Positions 36,585-45,841 of a DNA stretch of 64,000 bases are shown here, one piece after another. The notes under the pieces are model-generated. The model was not told the origin of the DNA and searched no databases. It saw nothing but the letters and a program-made list of their open reading frames with translations. The stretch comes from Verminephrobacter eiseniae EF01-2. Lineage in GTDB: Bacteria > Pseudomonadota > Gammaproteobacteria > Burkholderiales > Burkholderiaceae_C. The translations under genes were made by a program, and so were the position numbers. The stretch's first letter is position 1. Every line of letters begins with the position of its first letter. The stretch is from NCBI RefSeq assembly GCF_000015565.1, contig NC_008786.1, forward strand, positions 3,708,501 to 3,772,500. The letters are read 5' to 3'.

Positions 36585-37073
36585 TCAGGAAGGCAGATAC
36601 CTGCCAAAGTCTTGCGGCAACGCCGGTTTCAAACCCTTGAGCATTGCAGCCAGCACCGGTGCTGCCTGCGACTTTTGCCACCACAGCGCTTCGTGCAGCG
36701 GAGTCAGGCGCACCACCACCGCCACGGCCAGCAGCAAGACCACACCGCGCAATATGCCAAAGGCCGCGCCCAGGGCGCGATCCACAGGGCGCAGGCCGAT
36801 CGCATCCACCAGTTTCTTGCCCGACCGGGCCAGAAACCCGCACAAAAATACCGACACCACGAACACCACGACAAAGCCTGCCGCATAGCGCAGCGCAGCG
36901 GCGGAATCGCCCATCGGCAACCATGCCGCCATGTCGGCAGCCAACCACTGTGCGACAAAGAACGACAGGATCCAGCCCAGGACCGACAGCAGCTCGAACA
37001 CCAGGCCGCGCCATGCGCCGATCAGCATCGAGAGCAGCAGTGCCGCGAGAAAAATCCAATCCAGCGCAGCCAT
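36585..37073 (-). CDS. cvpA: CvpA-family inner-membrane protein
   Basis: A 162-residue protein with four hydrophobic segments. The N-terminal ALDWIFLAALLLSMLIGAWRGLVFELLSVLGWI is the CvpA hallmark, and DAIGLRPVDRALGAAFGILRGVVLLLAVAVVVRLTPL matches the second half. CvpA is needed for colicin V export in E. coli and for envelope stress resistance; its biochemical role is unresolved. It sits directly upstream of purF, as usual. Confidence 0.93.
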   Translation of the reverse strand: MAALDWIFLAALLLSMLIGAWRGLVFELLSVLGWILSFFVAQWLAADMAAWLPMGDSAAALRYAAGFVVVFVVSVFLCGFLARSGKKLVDAIGLRPVDRALGAAFGILRGVVLLLAVAVVVRLTPLHEALWWQKSQAAPVLAAMLKGLKPALPQDFGRYLPS

Positions 37074-37106
37074 GGGGTGGACAGCTTTGGGCGACCGGAG
37101 ATGGCG

Positions 37107-37886
37107 TCATAGCGCCAGGATGGAAGCCGACAGATCCAGCGCCTTGATGCGCGCCGCAGCCTTGTCCGCCTCAGCCCGGCTGGCATAAGGTCCGACACGC
37201 ACGCGGGTGCGCTTGCCGTCTTTGGTGTCCACCACCTGGGTGTAGGTCTTGAGACCGGCGCGCTCCATCCTGGCGCGTACATCCCGGGCTTTGTCGGCAT
37301 CGGCAAAAGCGCCCACCTGCACGATGAAGCGCTCCTGTGCCGCAGCCTCCGGCCCGGGGCTGCGGCCTTCGAGCAATGCCAGTGCGCGGGCAGCATCGTC
37401 AGCCCGTGCCGGCTTCGGGGTTGGCCTGGGAGCGGCAGCAGGCGCTGTGGCCGCAGTGTGCGCAGGCTTTGACGCCGCCGCCGAACGGGCGCCTGGCAGC
37501 CGCTCTTGGCCATCGGCAGGGCCGTTGGCCGTGGCATCGGGCGGTGTCGGGGGTACGGCAGGGGTCTGCACGGGGAGAGTCTGCGCAACCGGTACCTGCG
37601 TGGAAGGGGTCTGCGCAGCCGGTGCCGGCACCACCAGCGGGGCGACCTTGTTGCGATCCGGAATCTCGATCGGAATATCCACCGCAATCGGCCGTGGCTG
37701 GGTATCGAACAGCAGCGGAAAGCCGATGACGCCGGCCAGCACCAAAACGGCGGCGCCGATCAGCCGATGCCGCGCACGGCGGCGCATCACCTCGATGCTC
37801 TCGGTCGGGGCGCCCGCGCCCTTGGCCGGCTTTTCGGCCGGTTGCGGCGCACTCTGACCGGGCCATCGAAACTTGAAAAATGCCAT
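37107..37886 (-). CDS. SPOR-domain protein (DedD-like)
   Basis: About 259 residues: a cytoplasmic basic head, one membrane helix (LIGAAVLVLAGVIGFPLLFDT), a long Pro/Ala-rich linker and a C-terminal SPOR domain (ERFIVQVGAFADADKARDVRARMERAGLKTYTQVV to RVRVGPYASRAEADKAAARI). SPOR domains bind denuded septal peptidoglycan. Family members start at MAFFKFRWPGQ, hence the start at 37886. An ATG at 37922 overlaps the folC stop and could give 12 extra residues. Confidence 0.9.
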   Translation of the reverse strand: MAFFKFRWPGQSAPQPAEKPAKGAGAPTESIEVMRRRARHRLIGAAVLVLAGVIGFPLLFDTQPRPIAVDIPIEIPDRNKVAPLVVPAPAAQTPSTQVPVAQTLPVQTPAVPPTPPDATANGPADGQERLPGARSAAASKPAHTAATAPAAAPRPTPKPARADDAARALALLEGRSPGPEAAAQERFIVQVGAFADADKARDVRARMERAGLKTYTQVVDTKDGKRTRVRVGPYASRAEADKAAARIKALDLSASILAL

Positions 37887-37918
37887 GGGAGGGTAACGAC
37901 TCGTGACTCGTGCGCGCT

Positions 37919-39244
37919 TCATGCGCCCGGATGGTTGGCGTGCAGACGGGCAGGGCCATCGAGCAACACCCCCCCGACCGTGTAAAACGAGCCAAAGACC
38001 ACGATTCTATCAGCGGGGTCTGCGGCCGCCATCGCCGCCCGCAGGGCCTGCACCGGGTCGGCGTGCACGCTCGACGTGACGGCACGCCGCTGGCCTGCCA
38101 GCGACTGCACGGCCTGCCATTTTTTCTGCAAGGCGGCCGCCGTTTCAGCGCGCGCAGTGGGCAAATCGGTGAAATACCAGCGCTCCACCAAAGGGCCCGC
38201 CCGGGCCAGCATGGTGGCCAGGTCCTTGTCGGCCATCGCACCGAAAACCGCATGTGTCGTGGGAAAGAAGCCCATCGCGTCGAGGTTGGCACTGAGCGCC
38301 GCCACCGAATGGGGGTTGTGCGCCACGTCGAGCACCAGCGTCGGCTGCCCGGGCACGATCTGGAACCGGCCGGGCAACGCCACCGTGGCCAGGCCATTGC
38401 GCACCGCCTGCGCCGTCACCGGAAGGCGCTCGCGCAAGGCCGCCAGCGCCGCCAGCACGCCCGAGGCATTGATCAACTGGTTGGCACCGCGCAGCGACGG
38501 GTAAGCCAGCCCCGCATGGCGCCGACCGCGCCCGGCCCAGCTCCATTGCTGCTGGTCGCCCGAAAAAGTGAAATCGCGCCCCGGACTCCAGAGGTCGGCC
38601 CCGATCTCCAGCGCATGGTCGGTCACGCTGCGGGGTGCCATCGGGTCACTGACGATCACCGGGCGGCCGGAGCGCATGATGCCGGCCTTCTCGCGGCCGA
38701 TGCTCTCGCGATCAGGGCCGAGGTATTCCTGGTGGTCGATGTCGATGCTGGTGATGATCGCGCAATCGGCATCGATGATGTTGGTCGCGTCCAGCCGTCC
38801 CCCGAGGCCGACCTCGACAATCGCCACATCGAGCCGCGCCTGACTCATCAGGTGCAGGATGGCCAGCGTGGTGAACTCGAAATAGCTGAGCGACAGCGCA
38901 GCGCCGTTGAGCGTTCTGGCGTTCTCCACGGCCTGGAAATGCGCCAGCAGATCGGCGGCAGCGACGATGCTGCCATCGATGCGGCAACGCTCCTCGAAAT
39001 GCACCAAATGGGGCGATGTGTACATGCCGGTGCGGTAACCGGCCTGCAGCGCCACGGCCTCCAGCATCGCGCAGGTCGAGCCTTTGCCGTTGGTGCCGGC
39101 CACCGTGATCACCGGGCAGTCAAAGCGCAGCGCCATGCGGCGCGCCACTTCGCGCACGCGCTCCAGGCCCATGTCGATAGCGCGCGGGTGCAGCCGCTCG
39201 CAATGCCCAAGCCAGCCCGCCAGGGAATGAATGTTGGTGTGCAT
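37919..39244 (-). CDS. folC: Folylpolyglutamate synthase / dihydrofolate synthase
   Basis: A 441-residue ligase that adds glutamate to dihydropteroate and folates. The P-loop TVAGTNGKGSTCAMLEAV, TSPHLVHFEERCRIDG, VGLGGRLDATNI and LVLDVAHNPHSVAAL are all diagnostic. Start at 39244 gives MHTNIHSLAGWLGHCERLHP, typical for relatives; an ATG at 39274 is a less likely alternative. It heads the operon folC - SPOR - cvpA - purF - gltX. Confidence 0.95.
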   Translation of the reverse strand: MHTNIHSLAGWLGHCERLHPRAIDMGLERVREVARRMALRFDCPVITVAGTNGKGSTCAMLEAVALQAGYRTGMYTSPHLVHFEERCRIDGSIVAAADLLAHFQAVENARTLNGAALSLSYFEFTTLAILHLMSQARLDVAIVEVGLGGRLDATNIIDADCAIITSIDIDHQEYLGPDRESIGREKAGIMRSGRPVIVSDPMAPRSVTDHALEIGADLWSPGRDFTFSGDQQQWSWAGRGRRHAGLAYPSLRGANQLINASGVLAALAALRERLPVTAQAVRNGLATVALPGRFQIVPGQPTLVLDVAHNPHSVAALSANLDAMGFFPTTHAVFGAMADKDLATMLARAGPLVERWYFTDLPTARAETAAALQKKWQAVQSLAGQRRAVTSSVHADPVQALRAAMAAADPADRIVVFGSFYTVGGVLLDGPARLHANHPGA

Positions 39245-39292
39245 ACAGCCGGGGATTGTCGCCGAGCCTGACATAGGTGCATGATGCGCGGC

Positions 39293-39688
39293 ATGACGAG
39301 ACCCCGAATCACCATCTACGGCATTGCGAATTGCGACACCGTCAAGAAATCCCGCCACTGGTTCACACAGCAGGGGCTGGAGCACCAGTTCCATGACTTC
39401 AAAAAGCAGGGCCTGCCCGCAGGGCGGCTCCCGGCCTGGATGGCCGCCGTCGGCTGGGATAAGTTGCTCAATCGCCAGGGAACTACTTGGCGCAAGCTCG
39501 ACTCTGCCACCCAGGCGACAGTCCAGGACCCGGCGACGGCCAGCGCCGTGATGCAGGCCCGGCCCAGCGTCATCAAGCGCCCGGTGGTGGAGTGGCAGCC
39601 AGATGGCCCCACGCATGTCACGCATATATCCGTCGGGTATGTGCCCGAACAGTGGCAGACTTGGGGCCATCAGCCGTCCCGGGCTTGA
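39293..39688 (+). CDS. ArsC/Spx-family (YffB-like) protein
   Basis: About 131 residues with a thioredoxin-like ArsC fold. ITIYGIANCDTVKKSRHWFTQQGLEHQFHDFKKQGL has the single Cys followed by Asp-Thr-x-Lys-Lys of YffB-type members. Relatives are poorly characterised and act as glutathione-dependent reductases or regulators. After RPSVIKRPVVEW a tail of about 30 residues ending THISVGYVPEQWQ follows. ATG 39281 is an alternative start four codons earlier. It diverges from folC. Confidence 0.88.
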   Translation: MTRPRITIYGIANCDTVKKSRHWFTQQGLEHQFHDFKKQGLPAGRLPAWMAAVGWDKLLNRQGTTWRKLDSATQATVQDPATASAVMQARPSVIKRPVVEWQPDGPTHVTHISVGYVPEQWQTWGHQPSRA

Positions 39689-39802
39689 CGGCTCCCGGGC
39701 ACGGAAATGACAGGAACAGGGGCCAAGGCAGGAACTGTGCTTGCGGGCCGCAACTTTTCAACCGCCTGGTGCGTTGAGTACCCACCCGAAAGGAGTTTTC
39801 CA

Positions 39803-40447
39803 ATGAAAAAGACCCTTATCTTTTCCGCCGTCGCCATCATCGCCGGCACCGCCGGCGCACAGGAACAAGGCCGCGTGCTGTCGGCCACGCCGATCGTGCA
39901 ACAGGTGGGCACCCCGCGGCAGGTGTGCGGCAACGAAACCGTGTACAGCGGCAACCGCACCAGTGGCGCCGGGGCCGTGATGGGCGCAATCGCCGGCGGT
40001 GCCGCCGGCAACGCCGTTGGCAAAGGCACCGGTCGTGCCGCCGCAACCGCCATCGGTGTGCTGGGCGGAGCAATACTCGGCAACCAGATCGAAGGCGGTC
40101 AACCCCAGTACCAGAACGTGCAGCGCTGCACGACCGAGACCTACTACGAGAACCGCACCGTCGGCTACGACGTGGTCTACGAATACGCCGGGCGCCAGTA
40201 CAGCACGCGCACGCAAAACGACCCGGGCCACTGGATCAGCCTGAGCGTGCAGCCGACGGGCCAGACCTACTCCGCGCCGCCGCCGGTCATCTACAGCCAG
40301 CCTGGCGTGGTGACCTCGACCTGGTCCGTAGCGCCGGTCTACCCGCCGCCGCCCATCCATCTGACTCCGCCGGTCACGGTGATCGAATATGGCTACGACA
40401 GCGGGCGCCCCGACTACCCGCACCACCGCAACCCCTACTGGCGCTGA
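39803..40447 (+). CDS. Glycine-zipper 2TM-domain outer-membrane-associated protein
   Basis: A 214-residue exported protein with a signal peptide (KKTLIFSAVAIIAGTAGAQE) and AAAGGAG before the ATG. Residues 55-95, GAGAVMGAIAGGAAGNAVGKGTGRAAATAIGVLGGAILGNQIEG, form a double glycine zipper as in the Rickettsia 17-kDa antigen family. YVxxYAGRQYSTRTQNDPGHWISLSVQP is the conserved C-terminal block of the proteobacterial group. A Pro/Tyr-rich tail follows. A structural or envelope-integrity role is known for relatives only in outline. Confidence 0.9.
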   Translation: MKKTLIFSAVAIIAGTAGAQEQGRVLSATPIVQQVGTPRQVCGNETVYSGNRTSGAGAVMGAIAGGAAGNAVGKGTGRAAATAIGVLGGAILGNQIEGGQPQYQNVQRCTTETYYENRTVGYDVVYEYAGRQYSTRTQNDPGHWISLSVQPTGQTYSAPPPVIYSQPGVVTSTWSVAPVYPPPPIHLTPPVTVIEYGYDSGRPDYPHHRNPYWR

Positions 40448-40479
40448 GCCGGCCGCTGATCGATATACGGCGACGTTGC

Positions 40480-40663
40480 GGCCGCATCGCGCTTTGCCCT
40501 GAGCATGAAGTCCACCGTCTGTCCAGACCGATCCACCGCCCGGTAAATAAACCCATTTGCCGCGAATCTTCCGCCAATAGGTCTCGTCGACACGCCATGG
40601 CCGCCCCGTTGGGGTGGCAAAACGATTCCAGCGTTTGACGAACTCCGGCGTATCACGTTTCAA
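40480..40663 (-). pseudogene. IS6-family transposase fragment
   Basis: The minus strand reads TPEFVKRWNRFATPTGRPWRVDETYWRKIRGKWVYL, then in another frame IYRAVDRSGQTVDFMLRAKRDAAA. WRVDETY with its catalytic Asp and WxYLYRAVDxxGxTxDFxLxxxRD are the IS6 (IS26-like) core. Only about 60 residues remain with one frameshift. It abuts the stop codon of the PLP enzyme gene. Confidence 0.78.
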
Positions 40664-41778
40664 CTACTTGCGCCACGTGCTGATATGGGCCATAAGGCTT
40701 CGACCCGCCCGTTACGAACGCATATATAGAAATCGTGCAGATTGACTGTCGGATCGCAATGCGATGGAGCCAGCTTGATCGTGGTTCCCAATGGCAGGAC
40801 GACCCCGCCATCGAGGGCAATGACTCCATGCTCGTCAGACGCCGCAACCAAACGCATGTCGTTGTGTGAGTGGACTGCGGGGAGGCCTTTTTCCAGAGTA
40901 TAGGATTTGAGGCCCGCATCTACAATCGCGCGCCCTGAGACAGCGGTGCTCATGACCGTCGTCAGTATGAACAGACTTTGCTCAAACTCAGCGTATGGTT
41001 CCCCGTCGCTGCCCTCTATAGCCGAGTACTCACCATCCATGAAGATATAGGATCCACACTGCAACTCAGTCCATAGGCGCGACAGTCCCTCGAACATGTA
41101 GGTGCCGGTGCCACCACCGGTAATGACCTGGCACCGCAAGCCTTCCCGCTTGATTGCGTCGATACTCAGGCGGACTGCGGTTGCGGCGGCTTCGATCGCT
41201 TTCTCGCGATCCGCGTATTCCCTCACATGTTGCGCTTTGCCTTGGTATGCCTGCAAGCCAAGAAATTTCAGGCCGGGGGCCGCTTCGATATATTTGGCCA
41301 ACGCCGCCGCAGCGTCTCCCGGCACGACACCGCAGCGCCGCATTCCCAGGTCGATTTCCACCAGTGCTCCAAGCTCGACGTCAAACTCCTGCGCAGCTTT
41401 CGAGGCGGCATCCACTTGTTCGAGCGCATCGAAACAAAGGGAAATGGTGGTGCTTTTCGCCAGCGCAGCCAACCGGCGAAGCTTGCGAATGTCCAGTACC
41501 TCGTTGCTGACGAAAATATCCCGTACTCCGCCTTGCACGAGTGCCTCTGCTTCACCGACCTTCTGGCAACACTGACCGACCGCACCCATCTGTATCTGCT
41601 TTAGGGCGATAGCGGCACATCGATGTGTTTTGGCGTGCGGTCGCAATCGAATTCCCGCCAGGTCTGCGAATGCGGCCATTTTTTTCATATTTCGCTCGAA
41701 CGCATCCAGATCTACGATCAGAGCGGGGGTGTCGATTTCCGTTACGGCGTCACCTATCCGTGCTGGAACAAAATTCAT
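40660..41778 (-). CDS. Fold-type III PLP enzyme, D-threonine / 3-hydroxy-D-aspartate aldolase-like
   Basis: A 372-residue enzyme. DTPALIVDLDAFERNMKKMAAFAD opens the barrel; the PLP lysine is K50 in LRPHAKTHR. GALVEIDLGMRRCGVVPG and VITGGGTGTYMFE are cofactor-binding strands, and the C-terminal HSHNDMR and APSHCDPTVNLHD supply the metal-binding His and Cys of DSD1/D-threonine-aldolase proteins. It would cleave a beta-hydroxy-D-amino acid or dehydrate it. It ends a five-gene minus-strand cluster with an amino-acid ABC importer, so the substrate is probably imported. Confidence 0.87.
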   Translation of the reverse strand: MNFVPARIGDAVTEIDTPALIVDLDAFERNMKKMAAFADLAGIRLRPHAKTHRCAAIALKQIQMGAVGQCCQKVGEAEALVQGGVRDIFVSNEVLDIRKLRRLAALAKSTTISLCFDALEQVDAASKAAQEFDVELGALVEIDLGMRRCGVVPGDAAAALAKYIEAAPGLKFLGLQAYQGKAQHVREYADREKAIEAAATAVRLSIDAIKREGLRCQVITGGGTGTYMFEGLSRLWTELQCGSYIFMDGEYSAIEGSDGEPYAEFEQSLFILTTVMSTAVSGRAIVDAGLKSYTLEKGLPAVHSHNDMRLVAASDEHGVIALDGGVVLPLGTTIKLAPSHCDPTVNLHDFYICVRNGRVEALWPISARGASS

Positions 41779-41966
41779 ATATAACCTTTCATGGTAACTA
41801 TCCAGCGGCAGTCAAGCGTGGTGTGATTGTTGTCGAACGGTACATGGTAGTCTGCAATGAAACGCTACATGTGGCGCGCTGAGCCTGCCGCGAAATTCCT
41901 TGTGTCTCGGTTTGCGTATACGACTTCGGGTAGCGATCGTCGTTGCTCCCCGAAGTCACGGGATCA

Positions 41967-42803
41967 TCACATCGCACCCATGACCTTGTAGTCCCGCTGT
42001 GGGGGAGGATTGATCTTGAAATACTTCCTGTAGAGCACCGTGTATTGGACGTAGGAATAGCCGGTGGTGAGATCGGTTACAAATCCGTCCAAGAACTGCT
42101 TCCAGCTCAGTTCGCCCAGTTTATAAGCAATTCCGTAGTTTTGAAATCCATCGTACACACCTGGAATGACCCTTGCATCAGGACTGGTCGCTCCGTACCA
42201 CATGCCAATGGGTAGATCAACGAGAAACGCCTGTACACGTCCCGAACGCAATGCCAGGAATTGCTGATCGACTGTTGCGAAACTTGCAACGCGGGCGTTC
42301 GGTGCCATGCGCTTGACCAGATCGATCTGCTCAGGGACAGTCAGGGTCGCGATGGTCACGTCCGCACTATCAAGGTCGGCAAACGACTTGATCTTCGAAT
42401 CCTTGCGAACCACCACTGTCATTCCCGTGTCAAAGTAACGGGGCGTGAAGCCCACACGCACCAAGCGTTCAGGCGTGATGGTGGCAAATTGTGCCACCAT
42501 GTCAACCTGATCAGTCTGCAGCGCGGTCCAGCGTGCCTCGTTGCCCAACAGGACAAATTTCACCTTCTGCGGGTCACCAAACAGTGCTTTCGCGATCAGG
42601 CGGCTCATATCGACATCGAAGCCCTGCAGTTCGCCTTTCTCATCCTTGAAGCCAAAAGGTGGACTGGAACCTGTGGTACCCACAATCAAATAACCGCGTT
42701 TCAATACGTCTGCCAGCTTGTCCGCATGTGCCAGCGAAGTAAAACACATGCCCAACAGCGTCAGAACGGCTACCAAGCACTGGCAGATTGCCTTGAATTT
42801 CAT
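41967..42803 (-). CDS. Amino-acid ABC transporter periplasmic binding protein
   Basis: A 278-residue SBP family 3 receptor. The signal peptide is FKAICQCLVAVLTLLGMCFTSLAHA. VLKRGYLIVGTTGSSPPFGFKDEKGELQGFDVDMSRLIAKALFGDPQKVKFVLL is the ligand-binding lobe; RWTALQTDQVDMVAQFATITPER follows. It lies between the ATPase and the PLP enzyme gene; the 188 bases to the latter hold no gene. Ligand unknown. Confidence 0.92.
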   Translation of the reverse strand: MKFKAICQCLVAVLTLLGMCFTSLAHADKLADVLKRGYLIVGTTGSSPPFGFKDEKGELQGFDVDMSRLIAKALFGDPQKVKFVLLGNEARWTALQTDQVDMVAQFATITPERLVRVGFTPRYFDTGMTVVVRKDSKIKSFADLDSADVTIATLTVPEQIDLVKRMAPNARVASFATVDQQFLALRSGRVQAFLVDLPIGMWYGATSPDARVIPGVYDGFQNYGIAYKLGELSWKQFLDGFVTDLTTGYSYVQYTVLYRKYFKINPPPQRDYKVMGAM

Positions 42804-42858
42804 GATGAACCTCGAACAGTTGATTTATTTCACGGTGCTCATGGCTTGAGCGGGTTCT

Positions 42859-43644
42859 TTAACTTGCCATTTTTTCACCTCCACTGCGAGCATGAAAGCG
42901 GGAAAGAAACTTGCGTAAGCGTTCCGTATTCGGTTGCGCCAATAGCGCGTCCGGCCTTCCTTCTTCCACCAATTGACCTTCTTCCATAAAAATCACGTGG
43001 TCGGCCACGTCCTGTGCAAAGTGGATTTCATGGGTCACGCACACCATCGTTAGCCCTCTTTGCTTCAGGTCACGGATTACCTCAAGCACCTCACCAACGA
43101 GCTCTGGATCGAGGGCGGACGTGATTTCGTCGAGCAGCAGCACGGATGGACGCATCGCGAGCGCTCGTGCGATGGCGACGCGCTGCTGCTGCCCTCCCGA
43201 GAGAAATGAAGGATACGCACTCTGCTTCTGAACCAGCCCGACCTGATCGAGCAATTCCAGTGCCAGTTTGCGAGCAGTAGTTTCATCTTGTCCAAGAATC
43301 CGCTTCGGTCCGCACATGACGTTTTGCAGGACTGTCATATGTGGAAACAGATTGAATTGCTGAAAAACCATGCCGATCCGCTGGCGCGCCTCGGCTTCTT
43401 CGCGTGTGTTCCAGCGGCGCCATTGCCCATCAGGCTTGCAGGTGCGTCCCAGTGGCAATCCCGCAATCTCAATGTTGCCCCGATCCCAATGCTCGAGCAG
43501 GTTGAGGCAGCGCAGCATGGTGCTTTTCCCCGACCCGCTTTTGCCGAGCAAAACGGCGGTCTTCCCCTGCGCAACTTCGAATGAGAAGTCTTTGAGTACC
43601 ATGTGGCTGCCAAACGACTTCGACAGGCTTTGAACAGAGATCAT
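42859..43644 (-). CDS. Amino-acid ABC transporter ATP-binding protein
   Basis: A 261-residue GlnQ-type ATPase. Walker A is LLGKSGSGKSTMLR, Q-loop [15 protein letters not shown], signature [17 protein letters not shown], Walker B VLLLDEITSALDPELV, with Ile replacing the usual Pro after DE. The switch His is in VTHEIHFA. It lies 15 bases after the permease gene upstream. Confidence 0.93.
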   Translation of the reverse strand: MISVQSLSKSFGSHMVLKDFSFEVAQGKTAVLLGKSGSGKSTMLRCLNLLEHWDRGNIEIAGLPLGRTCKPDGQWRRWNTREEAEARQRIGMVFQQFNLFPHMTVLQNVMCGPKRILGQDETTARKLALELLDQVGLVQKQSAYPSFLSGGQQQRVAIARALAMRPSVLLLDEITSALDPELVGEVLEVIRDLKQRGLTMVCVTHEIHFAQDVADHVIFMEEGQLVEEGRPDALLAQPNTERLRKFLSRFHARSGGEKMAS

Positions 43645-43659
43645 TTCGGGTAGCCCTTT

Positions 43660-44316
43660 TTAAAAACGCTGCGACTTGTTCAAACGATTGGACAGATATG
43701 TCGCACTGCGCACCATGCTGTAGCACAGCACGAAATACAGAACCAACGCAGCGACGAAGAAGGTGAACGGCGCAAGGGTTCGCATGACCAGTTCGTTCGT
43801 TGCCAATGTCAGTTCCCAAACACCAATGATCGACATCACCGAGGTCGCCTTGATTACGATGGCGGCAATATTCATCAACGACGGCAGGGCAATCCGAAGA
43901 GCTTGCGGCAGAAGAACGATGATCTGAATCTTCCAATGGCTCATGCCAAGTGCCATGCCAGCCTCGGTTTGCACCTTGGGTATTGTGCGGAACGCTCCGC
44001 GAAAAATCTCTGCCACGTACATGGAAAAGAAGACGGCGAGTGCAATGCATCCGGAGTACATCGCGTCCAGGCGTATACCCAGCTTGGGAAGAGAGTAATA
44101 CGTAAGAAAGACGAAAACGAGCAGCGGAACGCCGCGAACGCCCTCGATCAGGCAGCGTGTGACGAAAGCGATCACGCGACCGCCAAGTATGCTGACCTCC
44201 GCAAGGAGAAAACCCAATACGAAAGCAATGCACATCGAAATGAGTGAAAAGAGCAACGTCTGCCCGAGCGCTTTCGTGAGCAATGGAGCCGCATTGACGA
44301 GCATGTCGAATTCCAT
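43660..44316 (-). CDS. Amino-acid ABC transporter permease
   Basis: A 218-residue permease of the His/Glu/Gln/Arg family. GVRGVPLLVFVFLTYYSLP is the N-terminal signature and RTIPKVQTEAGMALGMSHWKIQIIVLLPQALRIALPSL the EAA loop. It follows the partner permease by six bases and pairs with it in the membrane. Confidence 0.92.
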   Translation of the reverse strand: MEFDMLVNAAPLLTKALGQTLLFSLISMCIAFVLGFLLAEVSILGGRVIAFVTRCLIEGVRGVPLLVFVFLTYYSLPKLGIRLDAMYSGCIALAVFFSMYVAEIFRGAFRTIPKVQTEAGMALGMSHWKIQIIVLLPQALRIALPSLMNIAAIVIKATSVMSIIGVWELTLATNELVMRTLAPFTFFVAALVLYFVLCYSMVRSATYLSNRLNKSQRF

Positions 44317-44322
44317 GGTTTT

Positions 44323-44976
44323 CTACCGTGCAATCTTGCTGCGTCGTTCAAGAAAACTTCCTGCCCGGCTCAATGACCAGGACAGAGCCGAATAGCACAC
44401 TGCAATCGCAAGGAATGGCTCGAAGCTCGATGCCGTGCGCTGCGAAATCACATTGGCGGCCATCGTCAAATCACCCAGGGACACAGCTGCTCCCAGCGAT
44501 GTGTCGTGCACCAAAATGATCAAGGCGTTGATCAGGGCGGGGACTGAAGCGGACCAAGCCTGTGGAAACTGCACGATACGAAAAATTGCCAGTGGACGCA
44601 TTCCCAAGGCTCGCCCGGCTTCGATCTGAGAAATTGACACCGAGAGAAATCCGCCGCGCAGCACCTCCGAGACGAACACTGTGTGCTGCATGACGAGCAC
44701 CACAACGACGCAGGGGAAGGTTGGAATGTCTATTCCAAGCATGGGAAGTCCGAAGTAAACAAGATAGAGTGTGACCAACAAAGGCGTATTGCGCATCACT
44801 TCTACGTAGGCTGTCAGCAGAAACCTGACATATCCTCGCGCCTTTATGCGGGCGATGCCTAACACCAGCCCTCCCAAAAGACTGGCGACTCCCGCGATGA
44901 TGGTCAGACGGATGCTAAGGAAAAACCCGCTAATCAAAGCATCCTGACTTCGCTCGACGATAGACCAATCAAACAA
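44323..44976 (-). CDS. Amino-acid ABC transporter permease
   Basis: A 217-residue permease and first recognisable gene of this importer. LTAYVEVMRNTPLLVTLYLVYFGLP and LSVSISQIEAGRALGMRPLAIFRIVQFPQAWSASVPAL are the family motifs. The start is a TTG at 44976 with GGGAGG five bases upstream, so initiation may be weak. An upstream frame ends eight bases inside it. Confidence 0.88.
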   Translation of the reverse strand: MFDWSIVERSQDALISGFFLSIRLTIIAGVASLLGGLVLGIARIKARGYVRFLLTAYVEVMRNTPLLVTLYLVYFGLPMLGIDIPTFPCVVVVLVMQHTVFVSEVLRGGFLSVSISQIEAGRALGMRPLAIFRIVQFPQAWSASVPALINALIILVHDTSLGAAVSLGDLTMAANVISQRTASSFEPFLAIAVCYSALSWSLSRAGSFLERRSKIAR

Positions 44977-45289
44977 TCTCGCCTCCCGTTGTCAGGAAAG
45001 GGTTCGTTGCAGCAGAGGGCAATTCATCGCGGATTCGAGATCCGCAATCACCCAGAAAAAAAGGTGACAGGCTGAGAGCCGATGGAACTCTTCCCTGTGT
45101 AATCGGTTTACCAAGGAAAGTCAGTTCCGGCATGTCTCGGAAAATCGCTGGCATGTCGCGGTCAGCACCCTGCGGCATGCCATTTGTGGATATCTTCATT
45201 CGAATCGCCCCTTGTGTTTGTGCAAATTCAATGACCGTGCCACGCAGAATATGTTGTTGCACGTTCACGGAAAGTACGCGAGCGGCCAC
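44969..45289 (-). CDS. Hypothetical 106-codon frame upstream of the amino-acid importer
   Basis: The frame reads MAARVLSVNVQQHILRGTVIEFAQTQ to NPFLTTGGEIV and overlaps the permease start by eight bases, which would suit coupling. I do not recognise any family, and it has no clear domain. It could be the end of a gene cut by the IS debris upstream, or a chance frame. No regulator gene is left next to this operon. Bases 45290-45504 show nothing. Confidence 0.3.
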   Translation of the reverse strand: MAARVLSVNVQQHILRGTVIEFAQTQGAIRMKISTNGMPQGADRDMPAIFRDMPELTFLGKPITQGRVPSALSLSPFFLGDCGSRIRDELPSAATNPFLTTGGEIV

Positions 45290-45504
45290 TGAACATCGTC
45301 GCGCGCTACGCCGGTGTTCGCTGCATACAACGATGCAGTCCTTGCGTCAGGCACATTCGTCGCCTCCGTCGTTTTGTCGGCTCTCCAGCCGGCGAATCGT
45401 TCTACCTTGCCACTTTAGGACGGACGCATGGTGCTGTCGTGCCTCGAAGGAAGTAATTTGCGCGCCGGGTGCAAATAGTCCGAACGAACTACGACACAGC
45501 GCAG

Positions 45505-45690
45505 GTGGACAGTGCAGCAATGGCCGAGAGTTTCTTCCAGGTAAAGCGGTGCTGGAGAAGCGGCGTGTCGTCCGCGCAGACTCCAGGGTGCGCGCAACGC
45601 CAGGCCGTTCGCTCAAGCCGGATTCGTCGATGAAGACCATGCTGCGGCCCTCTCGCCGGGCTTTTTTTGAGCACAGGCCAGCCGTGCCGC
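45505..45690 (-). mobile_element. Short IS630-family remnant related to the copy at 13910
   Basis: The minus strand carries GRSMVFIDESGLSERPGVART in one frame and KRHGWPVLKKSP and HRFTWKKLSAIAAL in others. It aligns with 14050-14235 over about 185 bases and shares the seven-A run (45662-45668) and the second frame change after the DDE Asp region. Nothing else of the element is left. Confidence 0.75.
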
Positions 45691-45841
45691 TTCCACCGCA
45701 TACTGACGCCGATCGGAACGGGTGGACGCCAACGGGTCAAGCGGCGACCGGATTCAGATCGCTGCGCGCGGGACTCGATCGATGGTGCGGACACGGAGGT
45801 CGGAACACGCCCGCTCGCTTTGTCACGGCGACGCCGTGACC

